A DNA stretch of 64,000 nucleotides from Planctomycetota bacterium (GTDB lineage Bacteria; Planctomycetota; J058), in assembly GCA_023954375.1 (NCBI GenBank), contig JAMLIC010000031.1, forward strand, positions 42,236 through 106,235, in the 5' to 3' direction. Made by a program: the position numbers and the translations under genes. A model generated the notes under the pieces. The model had not been told where the DNA came from. It made no database searches and saw only the letters and a program-made list of their open reading frames with translations. Each line of letters starts with the position of its first letter. Position 1 is the first letter of the stretch. Shown here one piece after another: positions 27,673-35,585 of the stretch.

Positions 27673-30260
27673 CGGTCGCGCCGGCGGCGCCGGCGAGCGA
27701 GCAGGTCCGGGGCGCGCCCCCGGCCGGCCTGGCGATCCCCAACCCGGTGCGCAGCGCGGCGCTCTCGCGCCCCGAGCACGCGGCCCTCGTCGCCGCCGGG
27801 CAGACGTGGAGCGCGGGGGACCTCCTCGAGGCGACGACCCGCTGCGCGGGCGTGCTCGCGCGGGCCGGCGTCGGGCCGGGCGACGTGGTCGCCCTGGCCG
27901 GGCCGGCGAGCGCCGAGTGGGTGGTCGCCTTCCACGCGCTCGGCTGGCTGGGCGCGGCGGCGGCGCCGCTCCCCACCGGCGGCACGCCGGGCGAGCTGGA
28001 CGAGGCGCTCGACGCGCTGGCGCCGGCGCGGCTCGTCCTGTGCCACGGGTTGCCCGGGCCGGCGAAGGCGGCGCTCGTCGCGCGCGGCGGGCGCTTCCTC
28101 ACCGAGCTCGAGCCCGGCCCGGCGCCGGCCGAGCGCGCCTGGCCGCTCGACGAGGTGCGGGCCGTGGTCCTGACCTCGGGCAGCACGGCCGCGCCGCGGC
28201 CCGTGCCGCTGACGACGGGGCAGCTCCTGCTCTCGGCCTTCGGCTCGGCCCTGCGCCTCGGCCACGACCTCGAGGACCGCTGGCTGGCCTGCCTGCCGCT
28301 CCACCACGTGGGCGGGCTGTCGATCCTCGTCCGCTGCGCCCTCTACGGCACGACGGTCGTCCTGCACGACCGCTTCGACCCGCGGCGCGTGGCGAGGACG
28401 CTCGACGCGGGCGACGCAGCGCTCGTGTCGCTCGTGCCGGCCATGCTCGAGCGCGTCCTCGACGCGCGCGACGCGCGGCCCTTCCCGGCGGCCCTGCGCG
28501 CCGTGCTCCTCGGCGGCGACGCCTGCCCGCCGGCGCTCCTCGAGCGCTGCCGCGCGCTCGCGGTGCCGGTCGCGCTCACGTGGGGCATGACGGAGGCGGC
28601 CTCGCAGGTGGCCACGCGCCGCCCGGGCGACCTCGACCCGTCGGGCGGCGTCGGGGCGCCCTTGCCGTTCGTGCGCGTGACCGCCGACGCCGGCGACGGC
28701 GGGCGGCTGGCGCTGCGCGGGCCGCTCGTCGCGGGCGGCGCCCTCGTCACGCGCGACCGCGGCGCCGTCGTGCGCGGGGTCGTGCACGTGCACGGGCGCG
28801 ACGAGGACGTGCTCAAGAGCGGCGGCGAGACGGTGTCGTTGCGCGAGGTCGAGGCGGTCCTGCGCGCGCTCCCCGGGGTGGGGGACGCGGCCGCGGTCGC
28901 CCTGCCCGACGCACGCTGGGGCGAGCGGCCGGTGGCGCTCGTGGCGCCCGCGCGCGGCGCGGCCCTCGAGGCGCACACCCTGCGCGACGCCTGCCGCGCG
29001 CGCCTGTCGCCGGCGAAGGTGCCCGAGCGCGTCGTGCTCGTGGCCGAGGTCCCGCGCACGCCGCTGGGCAAGCTGGCCCGGCCGCGGGCGCTGGCGCTCG
29101 CGCGCGGCGAGGTGACGGCGCCGCCGCCGGCGCCGCGGCCCGTGGAGGTCACGGTCGAGCCGGCGGCCGACGTCCTGGCGAGCGCGCCCGCGGCGGCGGG
29201 GGACGTCGCGGAGGCGCTCGGGGCGCTCGGGACGGCGGCGGCGCGGGCCGGGGCGCCGGTGGCCGCGCGGCTCGGGGCGCTCCAGGCGTGGCTCGACGAC
29301 GACCTGCGCGCGCTCGAGGCGGCGATCGAGCCGCTGGCGCGCCGCGCCGACGAGGACGACCTCGGCGCGCGCCGGGCCGCCGACCACCTCCTGCGCCAGC
29401 CGGGCAAGCGGCTGCGGCCCCTGTGCCTGCTGCTCGCCGCCCGCGCCGGCGGGCGCGGCCTCGACGCGGCCGTGCGCGACCTCGGCGTCGCCTGCGAGCT
29501 CGTCCACGCGGCGACGCTCCTGCACGACGACGTGATCGACGAGGGGACCGAGCGGCGCGGCGCGCCGGCGGCGCGCGTGCTCTTCGGCAACTCGGCCAGC
29601 GTGCTCGCGGGCGACGCCCTGTTCACGGAGGCCCTGCGCCTCGTCGGGCGCACGGGCGTGCCCGGGGTGCTCGACGAGCTCCTGGCGGTGATCGCCGAGA
29701 TGATCGACGCCGAGGCGCTGCAGCTCGAGCGGAGGGGGCGGCTCGACCTGTCGCGCGCCGCCTACCTGCGGGTGATCCGCGGCAAGACGGCGGCGCTGTT
29801 CCGCTGGGCCCTGCGCGCCGGCGGCGCGGCGGCCGGGCTGCCGGCGGCGCAGGTCGACGCGCTGGGCGAGGCGGGCCTGTCGCTCGGCCTGGCCTTCCAG
29901 CTCACGGACGACATCCTCGACCTCGCCGGCGACCCGCAGGTCACGGGCAAGGACGCGCTGGCCGACCTGCGCCAGGGCAAGGTCACCTGGCCCGTGATCC
30001 TGGCCTGCGAGCGCGACCCCGACCTGCGGCGGCACGTGGCCGCGATCGCCGCCGCGGGCGAGGACGAGGCGGCGGCCGCCGCGCCCCGGGTCGAGGCGCT
30101 GCTCGCCGGGGTGAAGGCCACGCGGGCGCTCGGCGCCACGCGCACGCAGGCCGAGGCCCACGCGGGCGCCGCGAAGGCGGCCCTGCAGGCCTTGCCGCCC
30201 GGGCCGGCGCGGGCGGCGCTCGAGGTGATCGCGCTCGCCGCCGTGGAGCGGGTCAAGTGA
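27663..30260 (+). CDS. menE: MenE (o-succinylbenzoate-CoA ligase) fused to polyprenyl diphosphate synthase
   Basis: 865 residues in one unbroken frame. Residues ~1-490 are an acyl-CoA ligase of the MenE type: phosphate-binding TSGSTAAPRPV (~171-181), TWGMTEAASQ, GRDEDVLKSGGETVS, and Lys470 in TPLGKLARP. After an Ala/Pro linker (~490-545) comes a trans-polyprenyl synthase: PGKRLRP, first Asp motif DDVID (622-626), RGKTAALF, second Asp motif DDILD (749-753) and a GKDALADLRQGKVTWP stretch. Both halves keep all catalytic residues. The protein would activate OSB and also build the isoprenoid tail for MenA. GTG 27663 has AGGAGG 6 nt upstream; GTG 27669 overlaps the menC stop like its neighbours and is the alternative. 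Confidence 0.93.
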   Translation: MVVTVAPAAPASEQVRGAPPAGLAIPNPVRSAALSRPEHAALVAAGQTWSAGDLLEATTRCAGVLARAGVGPGDVVALAGPASAEWVVAFHALGWLGAAAAPLPTGGTPGELDEALDALAPARLVLCHGLPGPAKAALVARGGRFLTELEPGPAPAERAWPLDEVRAVVLTSGSTAAPRPVPLTTGQLLLSAFGSALRLGHDLEDRWLACLPLHHVGGLSILVRCALYGTTVVLHDRFDPRRVARTLDAGDAALVSLVPAMLERVLDARDARPFPAALRAVLLGGDACPPALLERCRALAVPVALTWGMTEAASQVATRRPGDLDPSGGVGAPLPFVRVTADAGDGGRLALRGPLVAGGALVTRDRGAVVRGVVHVHGRDEDVLKSGGETVSLREVEAVLRALPGVGDAAAVALPDARWGERPVALVAPARGAALEAHTLRDACRARLSPAKVPERVVLVAEVPRTPLGKLARPRALALARGEVTAPPPAPRPVEVTVEPAADVLASAPAAAGDVAEALGALGTAAARAGAPVAARLGALQAWLDDDLRALEAAIEPLARRADEDDLGARRAADHLLRQPGKRLRPLCLLLAARAGGRGLDAAVRDLGVACELVHAATLLHDDVIDEGTERRGAPAARVLFGNSASVLAGDALFTEALRLVGRTGVPGVLDELLAVIAEMIDAEALQLERRGRLDLSRAAYLRVIRGKTAALFRWALRAGGAAAGLPAAQVDALGEAGLSLGLAFQLTDDILDLAGDPQVTGKDALADLRQGKVTWPVILACERDPDLRRHVAAIAAAGEDEAAAAAPRVEALLAGVKATRALGATRTQAEAHAGAAKAALQALPPGPARAALEVIALAAVERVK

Positions 30261-31243
30261 TCGTCCTCGTGCGGCGAGGGAACGACCCCGGGCAGGTCCA
30301 GGCGGCCCTGCAGGCGCTGGGCCTCTGGACCGTCGTCGAGCGCGGCCGCGAGGTCGTGGCCCTCCGCGCCCTGCCCGCCTCGGCGCGCGTCGACGCCGGG
30401 CGCGTGCTGGAGGTCGAGGGCGTCCAGGACGTGCTCGAGCCCGCGAGCCCGCACCCGCGGGTCGACGCCCAGGCGGGGCGCTCGGTCTCGCTGGCCGACC
30501 TGCGCCTCGGCCCCGGCGCCGGGCCGGTCCTCATGGCGGGCCCCTGCGCGGTCGAGTCGCCGGCGCAGGCGCGCGAGGTGGCGGCGCTCGTCGCCGAGGC
30601 CGGCGGGCGGGTCCTGCGGGGCGGCGCCTACAAGCCGCGCACCTCGCCCTACGCCTTCCAGGGCGTCGGCGCGCCGGGCCTCGAGTGGCTGCGCGCCGCC
30701 GCCGACGCCGAGGGCCTGGCCGTCGTCACCGAGGTCCTGGCCGAGGCCGACGCGCCCGCCGTGGCCGAGGCGGCCGACCTCGTGCAGGTCGGCGCGCGCA
30801 ACATGCAGAACTTCGCCCTCCTGCGGGCCGTCGGCGCCACCGGGGCGGCCGCGCTCCTCAAGCGCGGGCCCGGGGCGACGCTCGAGGAGTGGCTGCTCGC
30901 GGCCGAGCACCTGCTCGCGGCCGGCGCGCGCGCGGTCGTCTTCTGCGAGCGGGGCGTGCGCGGCTTCGACCCCTCGACGCGGCACGCGCTCGACCTGTCC
31001 GGCGTGGCCCTGCTGGCGGCGCAGGGGCAGCCGGTCGTCGTCGATCCCTCGCACGCGGCCGGGCGCCGCGACCTCGTGGCGCCCCTCGCGCGCGCCGCCG
31101 TGGCGGCGGGCGCGCACGGCCTCCTCGTCGAGGTCCACCCCGACCCGGCGACGGCCCGGAGCGACGGGCCGCAGGCGCTCGACCCGGCGGCCTGGCGCGC
31201 GCTGGCGGCCTCGCTCGCGCTCCCCGCGCCGGTGCGCGCGTGA
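30257..31243 (+). CDS. aroF: 3-deoxy-7-phosphoheptulonate (DAHP) synthase, type I beta
   Basis: 328 residues. An N-terminal ferredoxin-like regulatory domain (~1-75, VIVLVRRGNDPGQVQAAL) precedes a KDO8P/DAHP-synthase barrel: AGPCAVESPAQAREVA, RGGAYKPRTSPYAFQG, QVGARNMQNF, LLKRGPGATLEEWL, VVDPSHAAGRR and HGLLVEVHPDP. First enzyme of the shikimate pathway (PEP + erythrose-4-phosphate). Its place inside a menaquinone operon suggests it serves to raise chorismate supply for MenF. GTG overlaps the preceding stop by 4 nt. Confidence 0.95.
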   Translation: MIVLVRRGNDPGQVQAALQALGLWTVVERGREVVALRALPASARVDAGRVLEVEGVQDVLEPASPHPRVDAQAGRSVSLADLRLGPGAGPVLMAGPCAVESPAQAREVAALVAEAGGRVLRGGAYKPRTSPYAFQGVGAPGLEWLRAAADAEGLAVVTEVLAEADAPAVAEAADLVQVGARNMQNFALLRAVGATGAAALLKRGPGATLEEWLLAAEHLLAAGARAVVFCERGVRGFDPSTRHALDLSGVALLAAQGQPVVVDPSHAAGRRDLVAPLARAAVAAGAHGLLVEVHPDPATARSDGPQALDPAAWRALAASLALPAPVRA

Positions 31244-31950
31244 CCGCCCCCGCGCGCCCCGGCAGCGGGGCCATGTTCGACGGGATCGCCCGGCGCTACG
31301 ACCTGCTCAACCGCGTGATCTCGCTCGGCCTCGACCGGCGCTGGCGCCGGGCGCTCGTGCAGGCCCTCGCGCCAGGTGAGCAGACGGGCGTGTTCGTCGA
31401 CGTGGCCACCGGCACGGCCGACGTGGCCCTGGCGCTCCTGCGCGCCTACCCGGCGTCGCGCGTCGTCGGCGTCGACCCGAGCGGCAACATGCTGGCGATC
31501 GGGCGCACGAAGCTCGCGCGGGCCGGGCAGGCCGACCGCGCGGCCCTCGTGCAGGGCGACGGCCAGCGCCTGCCCCTGCCCGACGGCGCGGCCTGCGGCG
31601 CGGCGATCTCGTTCGGGATCCGCAACGTCCCCGACCGCCTCGCGTGCCTGCGCGAGATGCGCCGCGTGACCCGCCCCGGCGGCGCGCTCGCCGTGCTCGA
31701 GCTGGGCGAGCCGCGCGAGGGCGTCCTCCAGCCCTTCGCCCGCTGGCACGTGCACACGGTCGTGCCGCGCCTGGGCGCCTGGCTCTCCGGCTCGCGGGAG
31801 TACCGCTACCTCGCCGAGTCGATCGCCGCGTTCCCGGCCCCTGGCGCGTTCGCCGACCTGTGCCGCGAGGCCGGCTGGACGGACGTGACGGTGCGCGCGT
31901 TCTCGTTCGACGCGGTGCACCTCTACGTCGGCCGCGCGCCGGCCGCGTGA
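31240..31950 (+). CDS. menG: Demethylmenaquinone methyltransferase MenG/UbiE
   Basis: 236 residues, class I SAM methyltransferase. Starts with the family hallmark AMFDGIARRYDLLNRVISLGLDRRW (listed as MFDGIARRYDLLN and ISLGLDRRW), then SAM-binding VDVATGTADVAL, SFGIRNVPDRLACLREM and RVTRPGG. Adds the methyl group in the last step to menaquinone. GTG overlaps the DAHP synthase stop. Confidence 0.96.
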   Translation: MTAPARPGSGAMFDGIARRYDLLNRVISLGLDRRWRRALVQALAPGEQTGVFVDVATGTADVALALLRAYPASRVVGVDPSGNMLAIGRTKLARAGQADRAALVQGDGQRLPLPDGAACGAAISFGIRNVPDRLACLREMRRVTRPGGALAVLELGEPREGVLQPFARWHVHTVVPRLGAWLSGSREYRYLAESIAAFPAPGAFADLCREAGWTDVTVRAFSFDAVHLYVGRAPAA

Positions 31951-32765
31951 GGCGGCGGGTCGTCGCCGGCGTCGGGGTCGCCGAGTGGCCCGGCCGCGCC
32001 CCGGCCGTGGTCGCCCTGCACGGCTTCACGGGCGGCGGCGCCGACTTCCTGGGCCTCGCGCCCCGGCTCGGGCGGCGCGTCGTGGCCCTGGACCTCGTCG
32101 GACACGGCCTGTCGCCGGCGCCCGTGGCGCGCGCGCCCTACGCGCTCGACCGGCAGCTCGGCCGGCTGGGGCGGGCGCTCGACCGGCTGGGGCTCGAGGC
32201 GTGCGTGCTGCTCGGCTACTCGCTCGGCGCGCGGGTCGCGCTGCACCTGGCGCTCCGCCGGCGCGTGCTCGGCCTCGTCCTGATCGGCGGCACGCCGGGG
32301 CTCACGGACGAGGCCGAGCGGACGGCGCGCAGAGAGGAGGACGCCCGGCGCGCCGCGGCGGCCGCGCGCGACGGCGTGCGCGCGTTCCTGGCGGCGTGGC
32401 GCGCGCAGCCGTTGATCGCCACGCAGGCGCGCGCGCCGGCGTGGCTGCAGGGGGCCATGCGCCGGGGCCGCGCGCGGCTGACCGCGCACGGGCTCGCCCG
32501 CACGCTCGAGGCGCTCTCGCCGGGCGCCCTGCCGCCGCTGTGGGACGCCTTGCCGACGCTGACGGCGCCGACGCTCCTCGTGACCGGCGAGGGCGACGCG
32601 AGGTTCGAGCCGGTCGCCCGGGCCATGCGTGAGCGCCTGCCGCGGGCGCGGCACGCGGCCGTGCCGGGCGCCGGCCACGCGCCGCATCTCGAGCGGCCGG
32701 CCGCCTGCGCGCGCGTGGTGCGCCGCTGGCTCGCGAACCCTGACGGGCGCGCGACGGAGCGGTGA
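31947..32765 (+). CDS. menH: SHCHC synthase MenH (alpha/beta hydrolase)
   Basis: 272 residues, alpha/beta-hydrolase fold with HGFTGGGADF, nucleophile elbow GYSLGARVAL, the C-terminal Asp in EGDARFE and His in GAGHAPHLERP. In an operon with all other men genes it is best read as MenH, which eliminates pyruvate from SEPHCHC; no separate DHNA-CoA thioesterase (MenI) is present, so this hydrolase could alternatively serve that step. Overlaps both neighbours by 4 nt. Confidence 0.87.
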   Translation: MRRRVVAGVGVAEWPGRAPAVVALHGFTGGGADFLGLAPRLGRRVVALDLVGHGLSPAPVARAPYALDRQLGRLGRALDRLGLEACVLLGYSLGARVALHLALRRRVLGLVLIGGTPGLTDEAERTARREEDARRAAAAARDGVRAFLAAWRAQPLIATQARAPAWLQGAMRRGRARLTAHGLARTLEALSPGALPPLWDALPTLTAPTLLVTGEGDARFEPVARAMRERLPRARHAAVPGAGHAPHLERPAACARVVRRWLANPDGRATER

Positions 32766-33757
32766 CGTCGCGATCCGAGGCTCCGGACATGAGCCTGAAG
32801 ATCGCGACGAACAAGGACGAAGATGCTCCCCTCGACGACGGCGCCGACGTGGCGCCCTGGACCAGCCCGCTCCCGGCCCGACGCCGGCGCCGCGGGGTCG
32901 CGCTCGGCCTGGTCGCGGCACTCGCGGCGAGCGCGGCGTATGCGGCCGGCCGAGCGACCCGCGAGGTCGAGCGCCCGGCGCCGGCGCGGGCGCTCGACCT
33001 CGACCGCGCGGCCCTCCTCGAGGATGCCGCGCGCGTGCGCCTGTTCGCGCTCGCGGGCGAGCGGGTGCTCACCGTGCGCGCCGAGGGCGAGCGGCTGCTC
33101 GTGGCCTACGACGTGGACGCGATCCGGGTCGCCTTCCCGGCGGCCTCGCCGTCCTTCGACGACGACCACGGCCCGACGCTCCTCGACCCCGAGAAGCTGC
33201 GCGACATCGTCGACGAGAAGCTCGGCGAGGACAGCGACCACGCGAGCGAGGTCCTCGGCGGCGTCCTCGTCGTCCGCGGCGCGCTCTCGCAGCAGGTGAC
33301 GACGGCGCGCCTGCTCGCGGCGCTCGAGGCGACCGCGTCCCCCGCGGCCCTGGTGACGCAGCTCGCCCGCGCGCGCCTCGTGGCCCTCGTGGGCCGTCGG
33401 GCGCTGGCCGTGAGCGGCGACGGGGCGCCGTGGCTGCGGGTGGTCTACGACGTGAGCGACCTGGTCACGGTCCCGCCGGACTTCCCGGCGCCGGAGATCA
33501 GCCTGAACCTCGCCCGTGGCGGCGGCGGCGGCGGCGCGAGCGGCGGCGTGCTGGTCTTCGCGGAGGACGACGACAGGGCGTGGGGGCTCGACCCGGACAA
33601 GCTGGTCGAGATCGTCGAGGACAAGCTCGGCGAGGACGGGGACCGCGTGGTCGAGTTCGCGAACGGCTCGCTCGTCGTCAGGGCGAACTTGCGGCACCAG
33701 GAGAAGACGGCCCGGCTCCTGCGCGCCCTGGCCGAGCAGGTCAGCGGCGGCCGCTGA
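32762..33757 (+). CDS. Membrane-anchored protein with two repeated secretin-N-like domains
   Basis: 331 residues from a GTG that overlaps the menH stop (ATG at 32789 is an alternative). Cytoplasmic N-terminus, basic RRRRRG then one span (GLVAALAASAAYAAG, ~46-62). Two homologous halves follow: LDPEKLRDIVDEKLGEDSD... LVVRG...TARLLAAL and LDPDKLVEIVEDKLGEDGD... LVVRA...TARLLRAL, each preceded by a YDV element. The 'YDV...LVV...LL..L' pattern resembles short secretin/STN N-domains repeated in many envelope proteins. A Gly-rich linker sits at ~255-262. Last gene of the men operon; link to menaquinone unknown. Confidence 0.65.
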   Translation: MTSRSEAPDMSLKIATNKDEDAPLDDGADVAPWTSPLPARRRRRGVALGLVAALAASAAYAAGRATREVERPAPARALDLDRAALLEDAARVRLFALAGERVLTVRAEGERLLVAYDVDAIRVAFPAASPSFDDDHGPTLLDPEKLRDIVDEKLGEDSDHASEVLGGVLVVRGALSQQVTTARLLAALEATASPAALVTQLARARLVALVGRRALAVSGDGAPWLRVVYDVSDLVTVPPDFPAPEISLNLARGGGGGGASGGVLVFAEDDDRAWGLDPDKLVEIVEDKLGEDGDRVVEFANGSLVVRANLRHQEKTARLLRALAEQVSGGR

Positions 33758-33793
33758 GCGCCCAGGGGGCGACGGCGCTTCGGGCACCCGGCC

Positions 33794-34327
33794 TCAGCGG
33801 CCCTCGACGAACCGCCGCAGCCCGTCGCCGAAGAGCTGCCGCCAGCCGCTCTCGAGCGAGCTGGCCAGGTCCCGCCCCACGTTGCCGTGTAGCGCGTCGG
33901 TCACGCGCAGGGTGCAGCCGCGGCCCGCGTCGACGAGCGCCAAGGTGAGCAGGGTGGTCGCCGGGCCGCCGAAGTCGGGGCCGAGGTGGCCCGCGAGGTG
34001 GAGCGCCGAGCCGGGGACGCACATCAGCACCTGGTACCAGAGGAGGCTGCCCCCGTCGGGCCGCTCCTCGACGAGGGTCCCGCCCGCGCGCGCCTCGAAG
34101 CGCACGCGCGAGCCCTCGCCCATCATCCGGAAGCTCGGGAGCCACCAGGCGTCCGTCTCCGCCGTGAGCGCCTGCCAGACGCGCGCCCGGGGCGCCGCGA
34201 GGGGGAGCTCGAGCTCGTAGCGGAGGACCCCCGCCGCCGTCGCGCGGACGGGGCGGGGTCGGGCGGGGGCGCGTCGGGCGCCGCCGCCGGTCTTCTTCTT
34301 CTTCGCGGTCGTGGAGCGGGCGGGCAT
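33794..34327 (-). CDS. SRPBCC/AHSA1-type protein
   Basis: 177 residues. ATG 34327 has a strong Shine-Dalgarno (AAGGAGG, 6 nt upstream). After a Lys/Arg-rich N-terminal tail (TTAKKKKTGG) comes a START-like fold: ELELPLAAPRARVWQAL, WWLPSFRMM, GSLLWYQVLMC and the C-terminal helix LESGWRQLFGDGLRRFV. AHSA1-type proteins bind small hydrophobic ligands and are very often paired with an ArsR-type regulator, as here. Its 5' 204 nt overlap the regulator's frame. Confidence 0.85.
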   Translation of the reverse strand: MPARSTTAKKKKTGGGARRAPARPRPVRATAAGVLRYELELPLAAPRARVWQALTAETDAWWLPSFRMMGEGSRVRFEARAGGTLVEERPDGGSLLWYQVLMCVPGSALHLAGHLGPDFGGPATTLLTLALVDAGRGCTLRVTDALHGNVGRDLASSLESGWRQLFGDGLRRFVEGR

Positions 34328-34662
34328 GTCGGTCCTCCTTCGTGCTCGAGGTGGGCCTCGAGGCGCAACAGCGCGCTGGCGGTCGCGCCGACGTGGCGGT
34401 GGATCCAGCGCTCGCAGACGCGCTGGATCGGCACCGCGTGGATGTAGTTCCAGCGCTCCCGCCCCCGCCGGCGCACGAGGACGAGGCCCGCCGCGACCAG
34501 CACGTCGAGATGCTTCATCACGGCGGTGCGGCAGAGCCCGGGGAAGCAGGCCACGAGCTCCCCCGTGGTGCGGGGGCCCTCGGCCAGGTGGTCGAGCAGC
34601 GCGCGGCGGGTCGTGTCCCCGAGCGCGCGCCATACGACGTCGTCGTCGGGCCTCGCTGACAT
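34123..34662 (-). CDS. ArsR-family regulator with long out-of-frame overlap into the SRPBCC gene
   Basis: The recognisable part is ~110 residues: VWRALGDTTRRALLDHLAEGP, helix-turn-helix TGELVACFPGLCRTAVMKHLDVLVAAGLV and wing RRGRERWNYIHAVP, a classic ArsR/HTH_20 domain. ATG 34662 fits the family length; ATG 34680 adds six residues. No stop occurs at the normal end, so the frame runs another ~68 codons of Arg/Pro/Ser-rich sequence through the start of the SRPBCC gene. Either the tail is real, or an indel hides the true stop, or frameshifting makes a fusion. Likely represses its own operon through the palindrome at its start. Confidence 0.8.
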   Translation of the reverse strand: MSARPDDDVVWRALGDTTRRALLDHLAEGPRTTGELVACFPGLCRTAVMKHLDVLVAAGLVLVRRRGRERWNYIHAVPIQRVCERWIHRHVGATASALLRLEAHLEHEGGPTCPPAPRPRRRRRPAAAPDAPPPDPAPSARRRRGSSATSSSSPSRRPGRASGRRSRRRRTPGGSRASG

Positions 34663-34680
34663 GTCGCCAAGTAGTGACAT
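34661..34680. promoter_or_regulatory. Candidate ArsR operator
   Basis: ATGTCGCCAAGTAGTGACAT is an imperfect palindrome with outer arms ATGTC/GACAT, overlapping both candidate start codons of the arsR-type gene and lying 60 bp from the divergent phosphodiesterase start. ArsR repressors usually bind such 12-20 bp palindromes at their own promoter; binding here is inferred. Confidence 0.45.
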
Positions 34681-34739
34681 ATCCTCCGGAGCAGGTCAAC
34701 GGGAAACCCGGCGTCTATCCTCCGGATCGAGGTCGCGTC

Positions 34740-35585
34740 ATGCGCAAGCTCCTGGCCCCGCTCCTCGCCCTGCTCGCGCTCCCGGTCGGCGCCGCGCCGC
34801 CGGACGGAGGCGCGCTCCGGGTCGTCTCCTACAACGTCCACGGCTTGCCGTCGTTCATCACCGGCGACGACACGCTCGCGCGGCAGCGGACGATCGCGCC
34901 GCGGCTCGAGCCCTTCGACGTCGTCGGCCTGCAGGAGGACTTCATGGACGACGGGCACCGGCTGCTCACGGGCGCGGCGACGCACCCCACGCGCCTGCGC
35001 TTCGCCGACCTGGCCGGGCCCGACCGCTTCTACGGCTCCGGCCTGACCCTCCTCGCGCGCGCCCCGGCCGTCCTCCACCGCCACGAGCACTTCGGGACCT
35101 TCCACGGGCGGCTCGGCGCCGGGAGCGACGGGCTCGCCTCCAAGGGCTTCCAGCTGGTGCGCCTGCGCCTCGCGCCCGGGATCGAGCTGGACGTCTACAA
35201 CACCCACATGGACGCGGGCGGCGCCGAGGGCGACCAGGCCGCGCGCGCCGACCAGGCGGCGCAGCTCACGCGGTGCATGCAGGAGATCTCGGGCGACCGC
35301 GCGGTCGTCCTCCTCGGCGACACCAACCTCTCGGCCGGCCGTGGCCGCGACCCCGGGACGCTCGCCCGCTGGCAGGCGGCAACGCGCCTCCGCTGCGCCT
35401 GCCTCGCCGCGAGGGAGACGTGCTGCGGGCGGATCGACCGGGTGCTCTGGCGCAGCGGCCTCGGGGTGGAGCTCGAGGTCGCACGCTGGGGCGTGGCGCC
35501 CGGGTTCATCGACGCCGAGGGGCGCCTCCTCTCCGACCACGAGCCGATCGAGGTCGAGCTGCGCTGGCGCCGCGCGCCGCTGTGA
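34740..35585 (+). CDS. Secreted endonuclease/exonuclease/phosphatase-family (sphingomyelinase-like) hydrolase
   Basis: 281 residues. Signal peptide MRKLLAPLLALLALPVGAA with an AxA-type cleavage site. EEP fold motifs: VVSYNVHGLP, VVGLQED (metal Glu), YNTHMDAGG, LLGDTNLS (Asp-x-Asn) and the catalytic SDHEPIEVEL at the C-terminus. Cys pairs RCACLAARETCC may form disulfides. Family members cleave phosphodiesters in lipids or nucleic acids; the substrate is not clear. Divergent from the ArsR/SRPBCC pair. Confidence 0.87.
   Translation: MRKLLAPLLALLALPVGAAPPDGGALRVVSYNVHGLPSFITGDDTLARQRTIAPRLEPFDVVGLQEDFMDDGHRLLTGAATHPTRLRFADLAGPDRFYGSGLTLLARAPAVLHRHEHFGTFHGRLGAGSDGLASKGFQLVRLRLAPGIELDVYNTHMDAGGAEGDQAARADQAAQLTRCMQEISGDRAVVLLGDTNLSAGRGRDPGTLARWQAATRLRCACLAARETCCGRIDRVLWRSGLGVELEVARWGVAPGFIDAEGRLLSDHEPIEVELRWRRAPL

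Noticed and set aside
27641..30256. A second plus-strand frame over the MenE fusion that joins the DAHP synthase frame
   Set aside because: Upstream of 30257 it is Arg/Gly/Ala noise in the wrong frame; the DAHP synthase starts at the GTG overlapping the fusion gene's stop.
34311..34739. N-terminal extension of the EEP hydrolase through the ArsR gene
   Set aside because: ATG 34740 begins a clean signal peptide; upstream codons are the antisense of the ArsR gene.
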